Shown here in pieces: positions 7,758 through 17,551 of a stretch of DNA of 64,000 bases. Below the pieces are notes generated by a model. That model made no database searches and was not told the DNA's origin. It saw only the letters and a list, made by a program, of their open reading frames with translations. The translations under genes were made by a program, and so were the position numbers. The DNA lies in the NCBI RefSeq assembly GCF_000821065.1, contig NZ_CDGG01000001.1, positions 1,798,001 to 1,862,000 on the forward strand, read 5' to 3'. The stretch comes from Oceanobacillus oncorhynchi. Lineage in GTDB: Bacteria > Bacillota > Bacilli > Bacillales > Amphibacillaceae. Position 1 is the stretch's first letter; the number at the start of each line of letters is the position of its first letter.

Positions 7758-8978
7758 ATGGCAACAACAACAGCGGGATTAGATCAGAAAACAATAGAAA
7801 CAATAAAGGCAACGGTACCAGTTTTGCAGGAGCATGGTGAAGCAATAACAGGGCACTTTTATAAAATTATGTTAGAAAATCACCCGGAACTGAAAAATGT
7901 TTTTAATCAGACCAACCAGCGGAAGGGCGGACAGCCAAAAGCGTTGGCAAATACAGTTTATGCAGCAGCGGCAAATATTGAGCATTTAGAGGATATCCTG
8001 CCGCATGTGAAACAGATAGCCCATAAACACACAAGCTTAAATATCAGACCAGAACAATATCCGATTGTAGGAAAATATTTATTAATTGCCATCAAGGATG
8101 TGCTTGGAGATGCTGCTACGGATGACATTATTAATGCATGGGAAAAAGCATATGGCGTGATTGCAGATGTGTTTATCAGCGTAGAAAAAGAAATGTATGA
8201 AGAAAAGCAAAATACGCCAGGAGGCTGGGTTGGATTTCGTGATTTTACAGTTACTAAGAAAGTTCCGGAAAGTGAAGTCATCACCTCTTTTTATTTAAAG
8301 CCTGCAGATAACGGAAAGCTTCCACCTTATCAAGCTGGACAATATATTACTGTAAAAGCACAAATGGAAGGGGAAGCCTATGACCATTTACGTCAATATA
8401 GTTTATCCACTGCGCCGGGACAGGATTTCTTGCGAATCAGTGTGAAGCGGGAAGATGAGCATCATCCGGAAGGAATTGTATCTAATTATCTTCATAACCA
8501 AGTAGAAGAAGGTGCTGTTCTGGCAATTAGCGCGCCAGCTGGAGATTTTGTATTAAACGAAACAGAACAAAAACCACTAGTGTTAATCAGTGGGGGAGTT
8601 GGATTAACCCCATTAATGAGTATGCTGGAAACAGTGGTAGAAGAACAGCCGGAGAGAGAAGTTATCTTTATCCATGCAGCTAGATCTCGCGCCTACCATG
8701 CAATGAAGGATAAAATAGCCTCTATTGCAGAATCCAATAAACAAGTAACGCAATATACGGTTTATGCGGATAATACAGACGCAGGTGTATGTGATAAAGA
8801 AGGGCATATTGACTTGGATTGGCTAAAAACAGTTATTCCAACGGTGGACGCATCTTTTTATTTATGCGGTCCAAAAGGATTTATGGGTGCGATGCATGGT
8901 CATTTGCAAGAAATGAATGTGGCAGATAATGATATTCACTTTGAATTATTTGAACCAATGGATGAGATAGCGAATTAA
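7758..8978 (+). CDS. hmp: Flavohemoglobin (nitric oxide dioxygenase)
   Basis: This 406-residue protein has the globin domain (about 1-145) with B10-type Tyr35 in HFYKIML and proximal His91 in [17 protein letters not shown]. An FAD domain follows (about 155-260; RQYSLST), then an NAD(P)H domain ([14 protein letters not shown] ... [10 protein letters not shown]) ending in FELFEP. It oxidises NO with O2 to nitrate in the cytoplasm and is the standard NsrR target. ATG at 7758 has AAAGGAG at good spacing; an upstream GTG at 7722 does not. It is fully intact and of normal length. Confidence 0.96.
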   Translation: MATTTAGLDQKTIETIKATVPVLQEHGEAITGHFYKIMLENHPELKNVFNQTNQRKGGQPKALANTVYAAAANIEHLEDILPHVKQIAHKHTSLNIRPEQYPIVGKYLLIAIKDVLGDAATDDIINAWEKAYGVIADVFISVEKEMYEEKQNTPGGWVGFRDFTVTKKVPESEVITSFYLKPADNGKLPPYQAGQYITVKAQMEGEAYDHLRQYSLSTAPGQDFLRISVKREDEHHPEGIVSNYLHNQVEEGAVLAISAPAGDFVLNETEQKPLVLISGGVGLTPLMSMLETVVEEQPEREVIFIHAARSRAYHAMKDKIASIAESNKQVTQYTVYADNTDAGVCDKEGHIDLDWLKTVIPTVDASFYLCGPKGFMGAMHGHLQEMNVADNDIHFELFEPMDEIAN

Positions 8979-8982
8979 AAAG

Positions 8983-9030
8983 AAGAAGCTGGCCTGCTCT
9001 TATGAATAGTCAGCTTCTTTGGTTTTATTT
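8983..9030 (+). terminator. Rho-independent terminator after hmp
   Basis: AAGAAGCTG pairs with CAGCTTCTT about 20 bases later, with extra CT/AG pairs, and is followed by GGTTTTATTTT. Confidence 0.75.
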
Positions 9031-9126
9031 TGGCGAGAAAAGTAGATTCATGTATAGTAGATTATAAATGTCTTTATCACAAAAGTTCGCCCGTTCCTAC
9101 AGATTTACTTTACGCAGCTAAATGAT

Positions 9127-9495
9127 TCATTTGCTGTCTAAATTGTATTTTCTTCCTACATCTATCCATTCCTCTACGCGCTGCTCCAGTCGATACTGAT
9201 TTTCGTATAGATGAATCATTTCTTCTATCAGTTCCTTTTCAGACATAACTGTCATTAAATGATCCTGAGCGTGTACAAGAAGTATTGACCACGATTCCAA
9301 ATTTTCTTTTGCGTCCTCTTGAATAAAACTGGTTTGTATTTTGTGAGCCAGCAGTAATTCTTCGACAGCTTTTTCCAATTTACCCTCCTTATGCGAGAAA
9401 TCTCCAATTCTTGCTTGATGCAGAGCTTCATGCAGTGCATTTTTAGCATTTCCAGCATGTAAAATGATTTGCATGGATAAATTATCTATATTCAT
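9127..9495 (-). CDS. PTS lactose/cellobiose-family EIIA (chitobiose operon)
   Basis: This 122-residue all-helical protein has the family core LLVHAQDHLMT with His75 as the phosphorylated histidine. It receives phosphate from HPr and passes it to the EIIB encoded upstream. TTTGGAGG precedes ATG 9495, so the longer TTG reading (9510) is not used. It is the last gene of the leftward operon GH4-IIB-IIC-deacetylase-IIA, and its start overlaps the deacetylase stop by 14 bases. Confidence 0.88.
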   Translation of the reverse strand: MNIDNLSMQIILHAGNAKNALHEALHQARIGDFSHKEGKLEKAVEELLLAHKIQTSFIQEDAKENLESWSILLVHAQDHLMTVMSEKELIEEMIHLYENQYRLEQRVEEWIDVGRKYNLDSK

Positions 9496-10237
9496 TGTGT
9501 ATACCTCCAAAGTGAACTAGCTCAATAGAATGCTCGTGGATGATTTCCTTTAATCTGTAATTTGTTAAAATCTCTAATTCCTTCATTCTTATTTCTGTAT
9601 AGCTGCTGCCTGCAGTAAGCCAGGGATCTAAAAATGCCGGGTGACACATGATCTCGCTTGCCCCCTCTTCCAAATTTACCAGTATTGATTCGATGTAGGA
9701 GAGATTTACATTCTCTGTTCCATAAAAGTCATAATATAGATTGTCCGTACTGTCTGTGCTCTGCCAATGATTTTCTGTGAAGGAGCGTATCGGAAGCTTA
9801 TATGTTTCTGCTACTTCCAAGACTGCTTCCAATGCATCTGGCAGATGCAAATGCATATGATGATGGCTGTCAATATGCGTAACATTTGGATGCCATTGCA
9901 TTAATAATTCAAGCTGTACAAGCAACTCCGCTTTTATATCTGCTTTTTTGGCGGATTTCATTAGAGAATCGCCGGATAAAAATTGACCGGTTTGGTCTAC
10001 CAAGCTTGGCACTCGATGAGAAACGGGCTTTCCAGAATCCAAGACAAAATGTAAGCCAATACCGAGATTGGGATAGTTTGTTGCCAGAGCTAAGCTTTCT
10101 TTTGCGAAAGGACGATTTACCATTGCTGTAGTACTTGTTACAATACCAAACTGATGCGCATAGAGGATTCCCGCTGTAACACCAGGAGTCATACCAAAAT
10201 CATCCGCATTAATAATTGCTTTCTTCCTATTTGGCAT
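9482..10237 (-). CDS. chbG: ChbG/YdjC-type carbohydrate deacetylase
   Basis: The protein has the YdjC/ChbG landmarks: INADDFGMTPGV near the N-terminus (metal and catalytic Asp pair), HIDSHHHMH in the middle (metal ligands), and an MCHP motif. ChbG of E. coli removes an acetyl group from imported diacetylchitobiose-6-phosphate so that the GH4 enzyme ChbF can cleave it. The presence here between PTS genes and with a GH4 gene points to the same role. Start 10237 has AAGGATGA upstream and lies one base after the IIC stop; it gives 251 residues. Confidence 0.85.
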   Translation of the reverse strand: MPNRKKAIINADDFGMTPGVTAGILYAHQFGIVTSTTAMVNRPFAKESLALATNYPNLGIGLHFVLDSGKPVSHRVPSLVDQTGQFLSGDSLMKSAKKADIKAELLVQLELLMQWHPNVTHIDSHHHMHLHLPDALEAVLEVAETYKLPIRSFTENHWQSTDSTDNLYYDFYGTENVNLSYIESILVNLEEGASEIMCHPAFLDPWLTAGSSYTEIRMKELEILTNYRLKEIIHEHSIELVHFGGIHNEYR

Positions 10238-10238
10238 A

Positions 10239-11522
10239 TCAATCATCCTTTTCTTCAATTGATGCGTCTTCTTTATTATCTGCTTCTTCCTTTAAAAGTT
10301 GCTTATCATACATCTTAAAGAAAGGGAAGTAGATAAGCATCGCTACTAAAATATTTACAATCATAAGAATACCGCCACGGAAATCGCCTGTTGTCAGTAT
10401 TCCGGAAAATGGAGGAGGCGTTGTCCAAGGAACAATCGCATAAGGCTTACCGACCAGGCCAATCGACATAGTGAAATAAGTGATAATGCCGACAGCTAGA
10501 GGAGCCAGAATAAATGGAACAATCAATAATGGATTCATTACGATAGGTGCTCCAAAAATGACGGGTTCACTGATATTGAAAAAGGCGGCTCCTATGGAGC
10601 CTCTTCCAAGCCCTTTTAAATGTTTTGATTTTGCCATGAAGACAAGTAGTAAGGTGAGTGCCAGAGCCATGCCTGATCCGCCTACAGCCCACCAGATTGC
10701 CATATAAGGTTGACCGACAATATGAGGGAGCTCTTCTCCAGCTTGTTGTGCAGCTACGTTTTGTTCTGTCAGACTGTACCAGATAGGAGCCATGACACTG
10801 GCAACAACAGAAATGCCGTGAATTCCAAATGACCAGAGTAGATGGATTAGTATAATAGCAACCATCGCTCCCCAAAAACTTGATCCAAGCATTTGCAGAG
10901 GCTCTCTTAATACAGCTCCAACAATTTCGTGCAAAGATAGATTCCAAACAGCGCTGAGCAATAGGTCGATTCCCCATACCACTGCAATGATAACAGCTCC
11001 AGGAATAAGCGCGGTAAATGCTCTCCAAACAGAAGGAGGTACACTTTCAGGCATGCGAATGACAATATTTCGCTGTTCAAAGAAGCGGAATATCTCTACT
11101 GTAAGGATAGATAGGAGGATAGCGATGAAGAGTCCTTCGCTTCCAAGTAAGTTAAGCGGGATATTTCCATCTTCGGTCAAAGGTGTTGCAACAAAAAATG
11201 CTGCGATGCTTAATACTCCTGCCGAAAGTCCGTCCATTTTATAGCTTTTTGCCAAGCTGTATGCGATTGAAAATGCTGCTATTAATCCAAGCAGTCCAAA
11301 TGTAGCATCAACAGGGATACTTAGTTTAGCAGCATATGGCGCCATGAAATCTGCCCAAGTTTCAACGGGCGGCGAGGAAATAATTAAAAACACACTTCCG
11401 ATAATCAATAATGGCATAACAGCAATAATACCATCTCGTACTGCTTTTAAGTGGCGCTGTTCAGCAAGCCTTCCAGCAACTGGCATGAAATAACGTTCCA
11501 TAAATTCTTGAAACCCATTCAT
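10239..11522 (-). CDS. PTS lactose/cellobiose-family EIIC (chitobiose-type)
   Basis: This 427-residue permease has about 10 membrane helices, the N-terminal LAEQRHLKAVRDGIIAVMPL block and the NISEPVIFGAPIVMNPLL sugar-binding loop typical of the family. It brings in a disaccharide while EIIB phosphorylates it. Its start overlaps the IIB stop by four bases (ATGA), so the two are translationally coupled. A separate paralog lies at 15800-17071. Confidence 0.9.
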   Translation of the reverse strand: MNGFQEFMERYFMPVAGRLAEQRHLKAVRDGIIAVMPLLIIGSVFLIISSPPVETWADFMAPYAAKLSIPVDATFGLLGLIAAFSIAYSLAKSYKMDGLSAGVLSIAAFFVATPLTEDGNIPLNLLGSEGLFIAILLSILTVEIFRFFEQRNIVIRMPESVPPSVWRAFTALIPGAVIIAVVWGIDLLLSAVWNLSLHEIVGAVLREPLQMLGSSFWGAMVAIILIHLLWSFGIHGISVVASVMAPIWYSLTEQNVAAQQAGEELPHIVGQPYMAIWWAVGGSGMALALTLLLVFMAKSKHLKGLGRGSIGAAFFNISEPVIFGAPIVMNPLLIVPFILAPLAVGIITYFTMSIGLVGKPYAIVPWTTPPPFSGILTTGDFRGGILMIVNILVAMLIYFPFFKMYDKQLLKEEADNKEDASIEEKDD

Positions 11523-11842
11523 TGACCTTCTCTCCCTTGTTTATTTTTTAAACTCAGAGCTTGTTTTAATACCTTTTTTTCGTCAAGTACCCCGTAAGCT
11601 TTCATATCAATAACATCAATTGGTACACCAGCTTCTTCTGCTTGTTGGAATATTTTCCTTTTTTTATAGCGAATTTGCGGTCCAAGCAGGATGATATCTG
11701 CATTTTCCAGTTGTTCCTCTAAATCATCTGCAGAATATGCCTCAATAGTAGCATCAATAGACTGACTGGCAGCTTCTCTATTCATTTTTTTAACAAGCAA
11801 ACTTGTGCTCATTCCCAGCGCGCAGAGCAATATAATTTTCAT
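11519..11842 (-). CDS. PTS lactose/cellobiose-family EIIB (chitobiose-type)
   Basis: This 107-residue protein begins MKIILLCALGMSTSLLVKKM; Cys7 is the phosphocysteine of the P-loop-like active site. ADIILLGPQIRYK matches the conserved family strand. It transfers phosphate from EIIA (9127-9495) to the sugar bound by the adjacent EIIC. It sits between the GH4 and IIC genes. Confidence 0.9.
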   Translation of the reverse strand: MKIILLCALGMSTSLLVKKMNREAASQSIDATIEAYSADDLEEQLENADIILLGPQIRYKKRKIFQQAEEAGVPIDVIDMKAYGVLDEKKVLKQALSLKNKQGREGQ

Positions 11843-11917
11843 TTTTAAAATCTCCTAACATATTATTATCACAGACTAACTCGCTGTAATCCCTCCTCGC
11901 GAATACAAGATAGGCTG

Positions 11918-13213
11918 TCAGTTCCAGTTTAAATAAGGCTTATTGACCGCCAGCATATCATCAAGAATTTCTTTGGCTTTATCTGCGGAAGGGATAAGCG
12001 GATGTAGTGTTAAAGCTTGGATGGCAATCCCCTTATTTCCTGTTGTGGCAGCCTCAACGGTAAGCTCTTCATAAGCTTTTACTATTTGCAGTAATCCGCG
12101 GATTTGTGGCGATGGTTCGGAAGTTTGCAATGGTGTGATTTTATGCTTTTCAACTATACAATTGACTTCCACACAGGCAGATTCAGGAAGACAGGATATT
12201 GCTCCGTTATTTCTGACATTCAACGTATGAATGTGCTGTGTATCCAAATGAATTGATTTCATAAGCTGGATAGCAGCTTCGGAATAATAAGCTCCTCCCC
12301 GTTGTTCCAATGCTTCTGGCTTTCTGTCCAATTCTGGATTTTGATAAAGCTCAAAAAGTTCTTTTTCTACCTTTTGTACTTGATCTGCTCGTGTTTTTTT
12401 GTTTTTATATCCCGCTCTTTGTTTTTTTAAGATGGTATCGGTCTGATAATAGTATCTGTGATATCCGCAGGGGATAGCACCAAGCGACTGAAGGAAATCC
12501 ATATCCCAATCAAAATTTGGTATATTGGCAGCTTCATAGCTTTCTGATTGCCCTGTAAGAACATCCTGTATGTGTGATTGTCCGTGAATGTACAGTTCGG
12601 TTATCCAAATTAAATGATTCACTCCGGTAAAATGAATTCTTACAGCTTCCACTGGCACATCATATACGGCAGCAAACTTTTTATAGAAATTAATAGGGTT
12701 ATTACAGAGCCCGACCACTTTAATCTTAGAATGCTTCAGTACAGCTTCGGTTACTACACCTGCAGGGTTGGTGAAATTCAACAGCCACGCGTCTGGGGCT
12801 AACCTTTCCATCTCTTTGCAAATTTCTAAAATAACCGGAATAGTACGAAGCGCTTTCATAAATCCTCCTGCACCAGTTGTTTCTTGTCCAATAACCCCAT
12901 GCTTCATGGAAATATATTCATCATTTCTCCGCATTTCCAATTGTCCGACTCGAAATTGTGTGATGACATAATCTGCGCCTTCAATGGCTTTTTCTCTATC
13001 CATTGTTGCAAAGATATGAATAAGGAGACCAGATTTTTTAATCATTCTTTTTGCTAGTGCTTCGATGATATGAAGTTTCCGTTCACCTGCAGGAATATCG
13101 ACAAGCCATACTTCTTTTATTGGTAGATGTTCTGCTTCAGCAATTACACCCTCCAGAAGTTCAGGAGTATAAGAAGACCCACCGCCAATGATTGCTAATT
13201 TGATAGACTTCAT
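11918..13213 (-). CDS. chbF: GH4 family 6-phospho-beta-glucosidase / diacetylchitobiose-6-phosphate hydrolase
   Basis: This 431-residue protein has an N-terminal Rossmann motif (LAIIGGGSSYTPELLEG), the GH4 NAD-domain signature and the metal-binding GLCNNPI and TGVNHL segments. GH4 enzymes need NAD and Mn and hydrolyse 6-phosphorylated disaccharides by a redox mechanism. The neighbours (IIB, IIC, ChbG-type deacetylase, IIA) make deacetylated chitobiose-6-P the likely substrate, with cellobiose-6-P as the alternative. It is the first gene of the operon. Confidence 0.87.
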   Translation of the reverse strand: MKSIKLAIIGGGSSYTPELLEGVIAEAEHLPIKEVWLVDIPAGERKLHIIEALAKRMIKKSGLLIHIFATMDREKAIEGADYVITQFRVGQLEMRRNDEYISMKHGVIGQETTGAGGFMKALRTIPVILEICKEMERLAPDAWLLNFTNPAGVVTEAVLKHSKIKVVGLCNNPINFYKKFAAVYDVPVEAVRIHFTGVNHLIWITELYIHGQSHIQDVLTGQSESYEAANIPNFDWDMDFLQSLGAIPCGYHRYYYQTDTILKKQRAGYKNKKTRADQVQKVEKELFELYQNPELDRKPEALEQRGGAYYSEAAIQLMKSIHLDTQHIHTLNVRNNGAISCLPESACVEVNCIVEKHKITPLQTSEPSPQIRGLLQIVKAYEELTVEAATTGNKGIAIQALTLHPLIPSADKAKEILDDMLAVNKPYLNWN

Positions 13214-13405
13214 TCATTCCTCACCTCTTTTCTCTTTGTTATCTTTATTGTAGTTGAATATGTTGGACTTTTGCACCGCGTCCTTTTCTATCTGCAAAGG
13301 AAAAAAATCAAGTGGATAAAACTGGGGGTTATTATCAGGGGGCGCTTAAGAGTATGCAAAAAGAACATATTGAAAAGGATGGAGGCTGATGCCAAGCTAG
13401 AATAA
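13214..13405. promoter_or_regulatory. Intergenic region holding the promoter of the chb-like operon
   Basis: The 192 bases before the GH4 gene must contain the leftward operon promoter. I could not identify a convincing -35/-10 pair or a cre site. No gene is supported here. Confidence 0.3.
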
Positions 13406-13445
13406 TAAAGCCAGATGAATTCATTGTTCCATTCATCCGGCTTTA
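13406..13445 (-). terminator. Terminator overlapping the stop of the LicR-like gene
   Basis: TAAAGCCAGATGAAT (13406-13420) pairs with 13431-13445 with one A/C mismatch. The stem includes the TAA stop of the regulator gene, and AT-rich sequence follows on the minus strand. Confidence 0.7.
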
Positions 13446-15404
13446 AAGATCTTTCCATTGCTGCAAAGTATGATTGAATTGTTTGAAGGTAGTACATGCT
13501 ATTAATCTCTGAATTAAATCTCTGTCTTCCAGTAAATCACCTAAAGCTTCAAACATTTTTTTCATTTCTTTTGGATTCTCTTTCTTTACACTTAATAGAA
13601 ACACAAGCTGTACAGGCTTTTTTCCCCAATCAACCGGCTTTGCCAAAGTCATCACTGACCAGAATGTATGTGTGCTTTTCGGTTCAAGAGGGTGGGGGAT
13701 GGCGACTAAATTTCCAAAGCTGGTTGGCGCATACTCTTCTCGGCTTAAAACGGAATCAAGATAATTTTCATTAGCAAATCCTGCTTTGTAGATTTCGTTG
13801 CACATAAAATGAAGGATAGAATCAGGTTGACTGAAACTTTGCTGCAAATAAGTAAATGATTCATAAAGATAATTATCTGTTATATCTTTTCCTTTTCTTA
13901 GAAGCTGCTGTATGTTAGAAAGATCAGATTTCCCTAAGATAGTACTCACCTGGATAACTGGTTTCCCGGTATCCCAAGGAATAGCAATCGTGGTGATAAT
14001 CAAATCAATGTAATCCAGTGAATGGTATTTTAAGTTATGCATTTCGGTTGTTCCAACAATAACCAAGTCTTCTGACAGCATACTTTTAAGTTTATATTTC
14101 AGAAGATGTGCACTGCCCATTCCAGAAGCGCAAACGATTAGACAGCGTTTTTTGCTGGCAACCAGTTGTTTTCTTCGTTCTTGAGCCACTTCTATATGTA
14201 ATGCAAGGTAGGCGATTTCATCTTCTTTTATCGTAATTGATTTTTCTTCTATTAATACCTCACTCCCAGCTAATGCCGCTTCAAACGATAGGGGATAATT
14301 CATTTTTATCTCATCAAGCATTGGGTTGCGCATGTTCATCTGATATTGATAACGATTGATTGCTGGCTTTAAGTGTAAAGCCAATGCAAGCTTCAATTCC
14401 TTATCTTCTTTTAAATGAAATCCGTATTGATTGTCGATTCTTTCTATCATTTGTTCTGCCAGCTTGAGTGTATCCGCATCAATAACTTGATGGAGTTCTG
14501 TCGTACTTTCTTCATGAGAGAGGAGTTTTGTCCCCATCAGATGTATGGTTAAGTAGGCAACTTCATTACTTGGAAAAATAATAGATAAATTTTCTTCTAT
14601 CTCAAGTAATATCTTTTGGGCTACTTCATATTCTGTGGTGTCCTGTAAATTAGCATCGTATATATTTTTTTGAATGGTGTTGTTTTCTCTGAGACGTCTT
14701 ACAGAAATAGCTACATGTGTAATTAAATTATGAAGATTTATATCTGAAATAATGATTTTGTTTTGTCGCAAATGAGATAAAACTGTATCTCTAATCATTT
14801 TCAAATCTTTTTCATTTAAGATGGACAGGTCCATCTCATGATGCAGAAATGAAGTGCTTTGCTGAAAAAGCCATTCTGCGATACAAAAACGAATTTGCAT
14901 TTCATCGCCTTTCACTTTTATTCCGTAGTTCGGTTTCTGATCCAGCGTAAGCTGATAATCTGCTAAAATTTTGCGTACCTGTCGCAAATCACTCTGTAAG
15001 GTTGAACGACTGACATATATTTTCTCCATTATTTCGTTAAGCTTAATATAGTCGGTTTGCAGTAGTAATTTTTCCATTAGAAAATGAACCCTATCTTCTG
15101 GCTCAACAGGGATAGATTGTTCCATATGCTGTTGGTAGAAAGCAGTAATTTTTTTCTGGTCAGTATTTATTAATGTATAGCCTTTCCCGCGTACAGAGGC
15201 GATTTCTATATGGTAATCAGCTAGCAAGGGCCGGAGTTTCTTCATATCATTGCGAATTGTTTTGGAGCTGACTTGCAGCTCTATCGCTAATTCATGACTG
15301 GTTAAAGACTTCCCGGACGTGAGCAATAAATGTAAAATTTGTTTCCATCGCACATTCATATGCATACCTGATTGATCCTCTGTTCTGATTGTTTCATTAA
15401 CCAA
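13443..15404 (-). CDS. LicR/BglG-type PTS-controlled transcriptional activator
   Basis: The domain order is two N-terminal helix-turn-helices (LTSHELAIELQVSSKTIRND...), two PTS regulation domains with conserved His (about residues 180-390), a Gat-type EIIB domain (CLIVCASGMGSAHLLKYKL) and a mannitol/fructose-type EIIA domain (IPHPLEPKSTHTFWSVM). This matches LicR, a DNA-binding activator whose phosphorylation by HPr and EIIB reports sugar supply. The start is chosen at TTG 15404 (GGAGGAG, 6 bases), giving 653 residues; it overlaps the upstream gene by 8 bases. It sits between two lactose-family PTS sets and could control either or both. Confidence 0.87.
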   Translation of the reverse strand: MVNETIRTEDQSGMHMNVRWKQILHLLLTSGKSLTSHELAIELQVSSKTIRNDMKKLRPLLADYHIEIASVRGKGYTLINTDQKKITAFYQQHMEQSIPVEPEDRVHFLMEKLLLQTDYIKLNEIMEKIYVSRSTLQSDLRQVRKILADYQLTLDQKPNYGIKVKGDEMQIRFCIAEWLFQQSTSFLHHEMDLSILNEKDLKMIRDTVLSHLRQNKIIISDINLHNLITHVAISVRRLRENNTIQKNIYDANLQDTTEYEVAQKILLEIEENLSIIFPSNEVAYLTIHLMGTKLLSHEESTTELHQVIDADTLKLAEQMIERIDNQYGFHLKEDKELKLALALHLKPAINRYQYQMNMRNPMLDEIKMNYPLSFEAALAGSEVLIEEKSITIKEDEIAYLALHIEVAQERRKQLVASKKRCLIVCASGMGSAHLLKYKLKSMLSEDLVIVGTTEMHNLKYHSLDYIDLIITTIAIPWDTGKPVIQVSTILGKSDLSNIQQLLRKGKDITDNYLYESFTYLQQSFSQPDSILHFMCNEIYKAGFANENYLDSVLSREEYAPTSFGNLVAIPHPLEPKSTHTFWSVMTLAKPVDWGKKPVQLVFLLSVKKENPKEMKKMFEALGDLLEDRDLIQRLIACTTFKQFNHTLQQWKDL

Positions 15405-15702
15405 TAACATCTCCTCCAAATACAAAGGTCATTAAAGCACTGCTGACAAACCCGACAAGAAGGGCAACGATTATACGTTTTTTGAAATAAGGCTTCTCTT
15501 CTGCCTTTCCATCTATTTTAGTAAGAACAATGCCAATACCTAATGAAGCTGCTATCCCGGCACTGATAAAATAGCTTACTGCATCCGGAAGCTGGAAATA
15601 ACTTAAGAAAGTCGGAAAGACGAGCATTCCAACAAATAATATAAATAAAAACACAAGCACTCCTTTAAAGCTGATACGAGGTATTAATTTGGACTCTTTC
15701 AT
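15397..15702 (-). CDS. Small three-helix membrane protein within PTS operon, unknown
   Basis: This 101-residue protein has three hydrophobic segments (about 13-34, 41-60 and 75-95) and ends GGDVIG. GGGAGGAAAATATA precedes the ATG. It is between the EIIC gene and the LicR-like regulator and overlaps the latter by 8 bases, so it is probably part of the same transcript. I do not recognise a family. Confidence 0.65.
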   Translation of the reverse strand: MKESKLIPRISFKGVLVFLFILFVGMLVFPTFLSYFQLPDAVSYFISAGIAASLGIGIVLTKIDGKAEEKPYFKKRIIVALLVGFVSSALMTFVFGGDVIG

Positions 15703-15719
15703 TATATTTTCCTCCCTGG

Positions 15720-15778
15720 GAGAGGAAACCTGCTGATTTCCTCTCTTGAATTTATTACGGAGAATCGTCCGTAAAACT
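15720..15778 (-). repeat. Two hairpins between EIIC and the small membrane gene
   Basis: GAGAGGAAA (15720-15728) pairs perfectly with TTTCCTCTC (15737-15745), and a second imperfect inverted pair (TTACGGA ... TCCGTAA, about 15762-15772 region) follows. Neither has a clear T-run on the minus strand. They may attenuate transcription or stabilise the upstream IIB-IIC mRNA. Confidence 0.45.
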
Positions 15779-15799
15779 CCCGCTGAGTGACGTTTCGTC

Positions 15800-17071
15800 T
15801 TATGGAGCTGTATTATCTTCTTCCGTTTCTAAGTCCACCATTTTTCGATCATAGACTTTAAAGAATGGGAAATAGATTGCTACGGATATCGCGATATTGA
15901 CAAGAACCAGGAGGATAGCCCGCCAATCACCTCCCGTTGCCAGATAAGCGCCGATTGGAGCTGGCAGCGTCCAGGGGGCTCGTATAAATGTCGGCGATAC
16001 CAGACCTATGGACGTTGCAAAATAAGAAATAATTGCAAGAACGATAGGTGTAATGATAAAAGGAATAATCAGTATCGGGTTTAAGACAATCGGCAGTCCG
16101 AAAATAACCGGTTCATTGATGTTGAAAAGGGCAGGTACACTCACTGTTCTGCCTAGATTTTTTAAATATTTTGATCGTGCAAATAAGATCATCACAATAA
16201 CAAGACCAAGTGTGGCGCCTGAGCCGCCGACCCATATGAACCATTGATATAAAGGCTCAGGGGCAACATGAGGCAGAATCTCTCCTGCGGCGGCAGCTTC
16301 CCCGTTATTTAACAAATATACTTCCCATACTGGACGTGCGACCGATCCGACAACCGAAACACCATGGATACCAAACGACCAGAAAAAGGTAATGAGAAAA
16401 ACAGGGACTAATACACCAAATAAACTGTCTCCAGCTGTAACGAGCGGAGCGGCCAGCTTTTCAACAACTGTATGCAAATTCACTCCGATAACTACCGTAA
16501 TAAGAGTCATTAATACGATAACGATGGCTACCGGAATAAGTGCTTCAAAGGATCTGCTGACGGATTTAGGGACGGCATCCGGGAGTTTGATCGTAATCCC
16601 TTTCTGTTTACATATTCGGAAGATTTCTACAGACAGGATGGAAACAATAATCGTTACAAACAGACCGCTTCCGCCGAGAAACTCCATTGGTAAATAAAAC
16701 AACTCATCAATTACTGTTGGTGTAATGGTAAGAAGCAAAGAAGCAACTGCAATTTGTGCCCCTGACAAAGGGTCGACCTTATAGGATTGCGCTAAATTAT
16801 AGCCAATACCGAATGCGACGTAAAGGGACATAATGAACATGGTCATCCGATAAGGGATTAATATTTCTGCTGCATTATCTGCCGCCCATTGAGTAATTGC
16901 CCATGATTCGGGCAAAGGCGGAGAGGCAATAAGTAAAAAGAAAGATCCTACAATAATGAATGGCAGGGAAGAAATAACACCATCACGAATAGCTAAAAGA
17001 TGTCTTTGTTCCGCCAATCTGGCCATTGGATTAGAAACCTTTTCCTCCAAAAAATCTGTAAATTTAGCCAT
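15800..17071 (-). CDS. PTS lactose/cellobiose-family EIIC, second paralog
   Basis: This 423-residue, about 10-helix permease is a clear paralog of the chb-type EIIC: LAEQRHLLAIRDGVISSLPF at the N-terminus and NINEPVIFGLPIVLNPIL in the sugar loop. It forms a set with the EIIB just upstream and the divergent EIIA at 17677. Because that EIIA leads a MurNAc catabolic operon, a MurNAc- or GlcNAc-containing disaccharide is the inferred substrate. Confidence 0.88.
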   Translation of the reverse strand: MAKFTDFLEEKVSNPMARLAEQRHLLAIRDGVISSLPFIIVGSFFLLIASPPLPESWAITQWAADNAAEILIPYRMTMFIMSLYVAFGIGYNLAQSYKVDPLSGAQIAVASLLLTITPTVIDELFYLPMEFLGGSGLFVTIIVSILSVEIFRICKQKGITIKLPDAVPKSVSRSFEALIPVAIVIVLMTLITVVIGVNLHTVVEKLAAPLVTAGDSLFGVLVPVFLITFFWSFGIHGVSVVGSVARPVWEVYLLNNGEAAAAGEILPHVAPEPLYQWFIWVGGSGATLGLVIVMILFARSKYLKNLGRTVSVPALFNINEPVIFGLPIVLNPILIIPFIITPIVLAIISYFATSIGLVSPTFIRAPWTLPAPIGAYLATGGDWRAILLVLVNIAISVAIYFPFFKVYDRKMVDLETEEDNTAP

Positions 17072-17097
17072 GATACGTAACTCCTTTCCATCCTGAG

Positions 17098-17409
17098 CTA
17101 TGAAATCAATTCATTCAGCGCTTTTAATAACGTAGGACCGCCCAATGGGTTATAGGCCTGAGCAGGTATGGAGCCGCATGGAACGCCATGTTCATCCGCT
17201 TTTTCCTTGATGCCTTTAAAGCGATGTCTTATTTGCGGTGCAACCATAATGGCATCCCAATGATGGTCAAGTTCTGCGTCTACCTCACTGGAGCCTACAG
17301 CCTTTACGTCAAGATCCTGTCCGTGTTTTCCCGCTTCTTTTTTTAATGCATTCACCACAATTTCACTCGACATTCCACCAGAGCATACAAATAATACTTT
17401 TTTCATCAC
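17098..17409 (-). CDS. PTS lactose/cellobiose-family EIIB, second paralog
   Basis: This 103-residue protein begins MMKKVLFVCSGGMSSEIVV; Cys9 is the phosphorylated cysteine. The IMVAPQIRHRF strand matches the family. It is the first gene of the leftward unit IIB-IIC-small membrane protein-LicR-like regulator, divergent from the EIIA gene. Confidence 0.87.
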   Translation of the reverse strand: MMKKVLFVCSGGMSSEIVVNALKKEAGKHGQDLDVKAVGSSEVDAELDHHWDAIMVAPQIRHRFKGIKEKADEHGVPCGSIPAQAYNPLGGPTLLKALNELIS

Positions 17410-17551
17410 GTCACGTCCTTTAAAAATAATTATTTGGATTTTACTGCAGCCTTTTATCCGTTTCCTATAAACAGCAAGCGACTTAAAAATAAGCTCGATT
17501 TTTTTATTGGTGGCCTCCTTCCTGAAAATATTTTTTTGGATAAATGATTAA

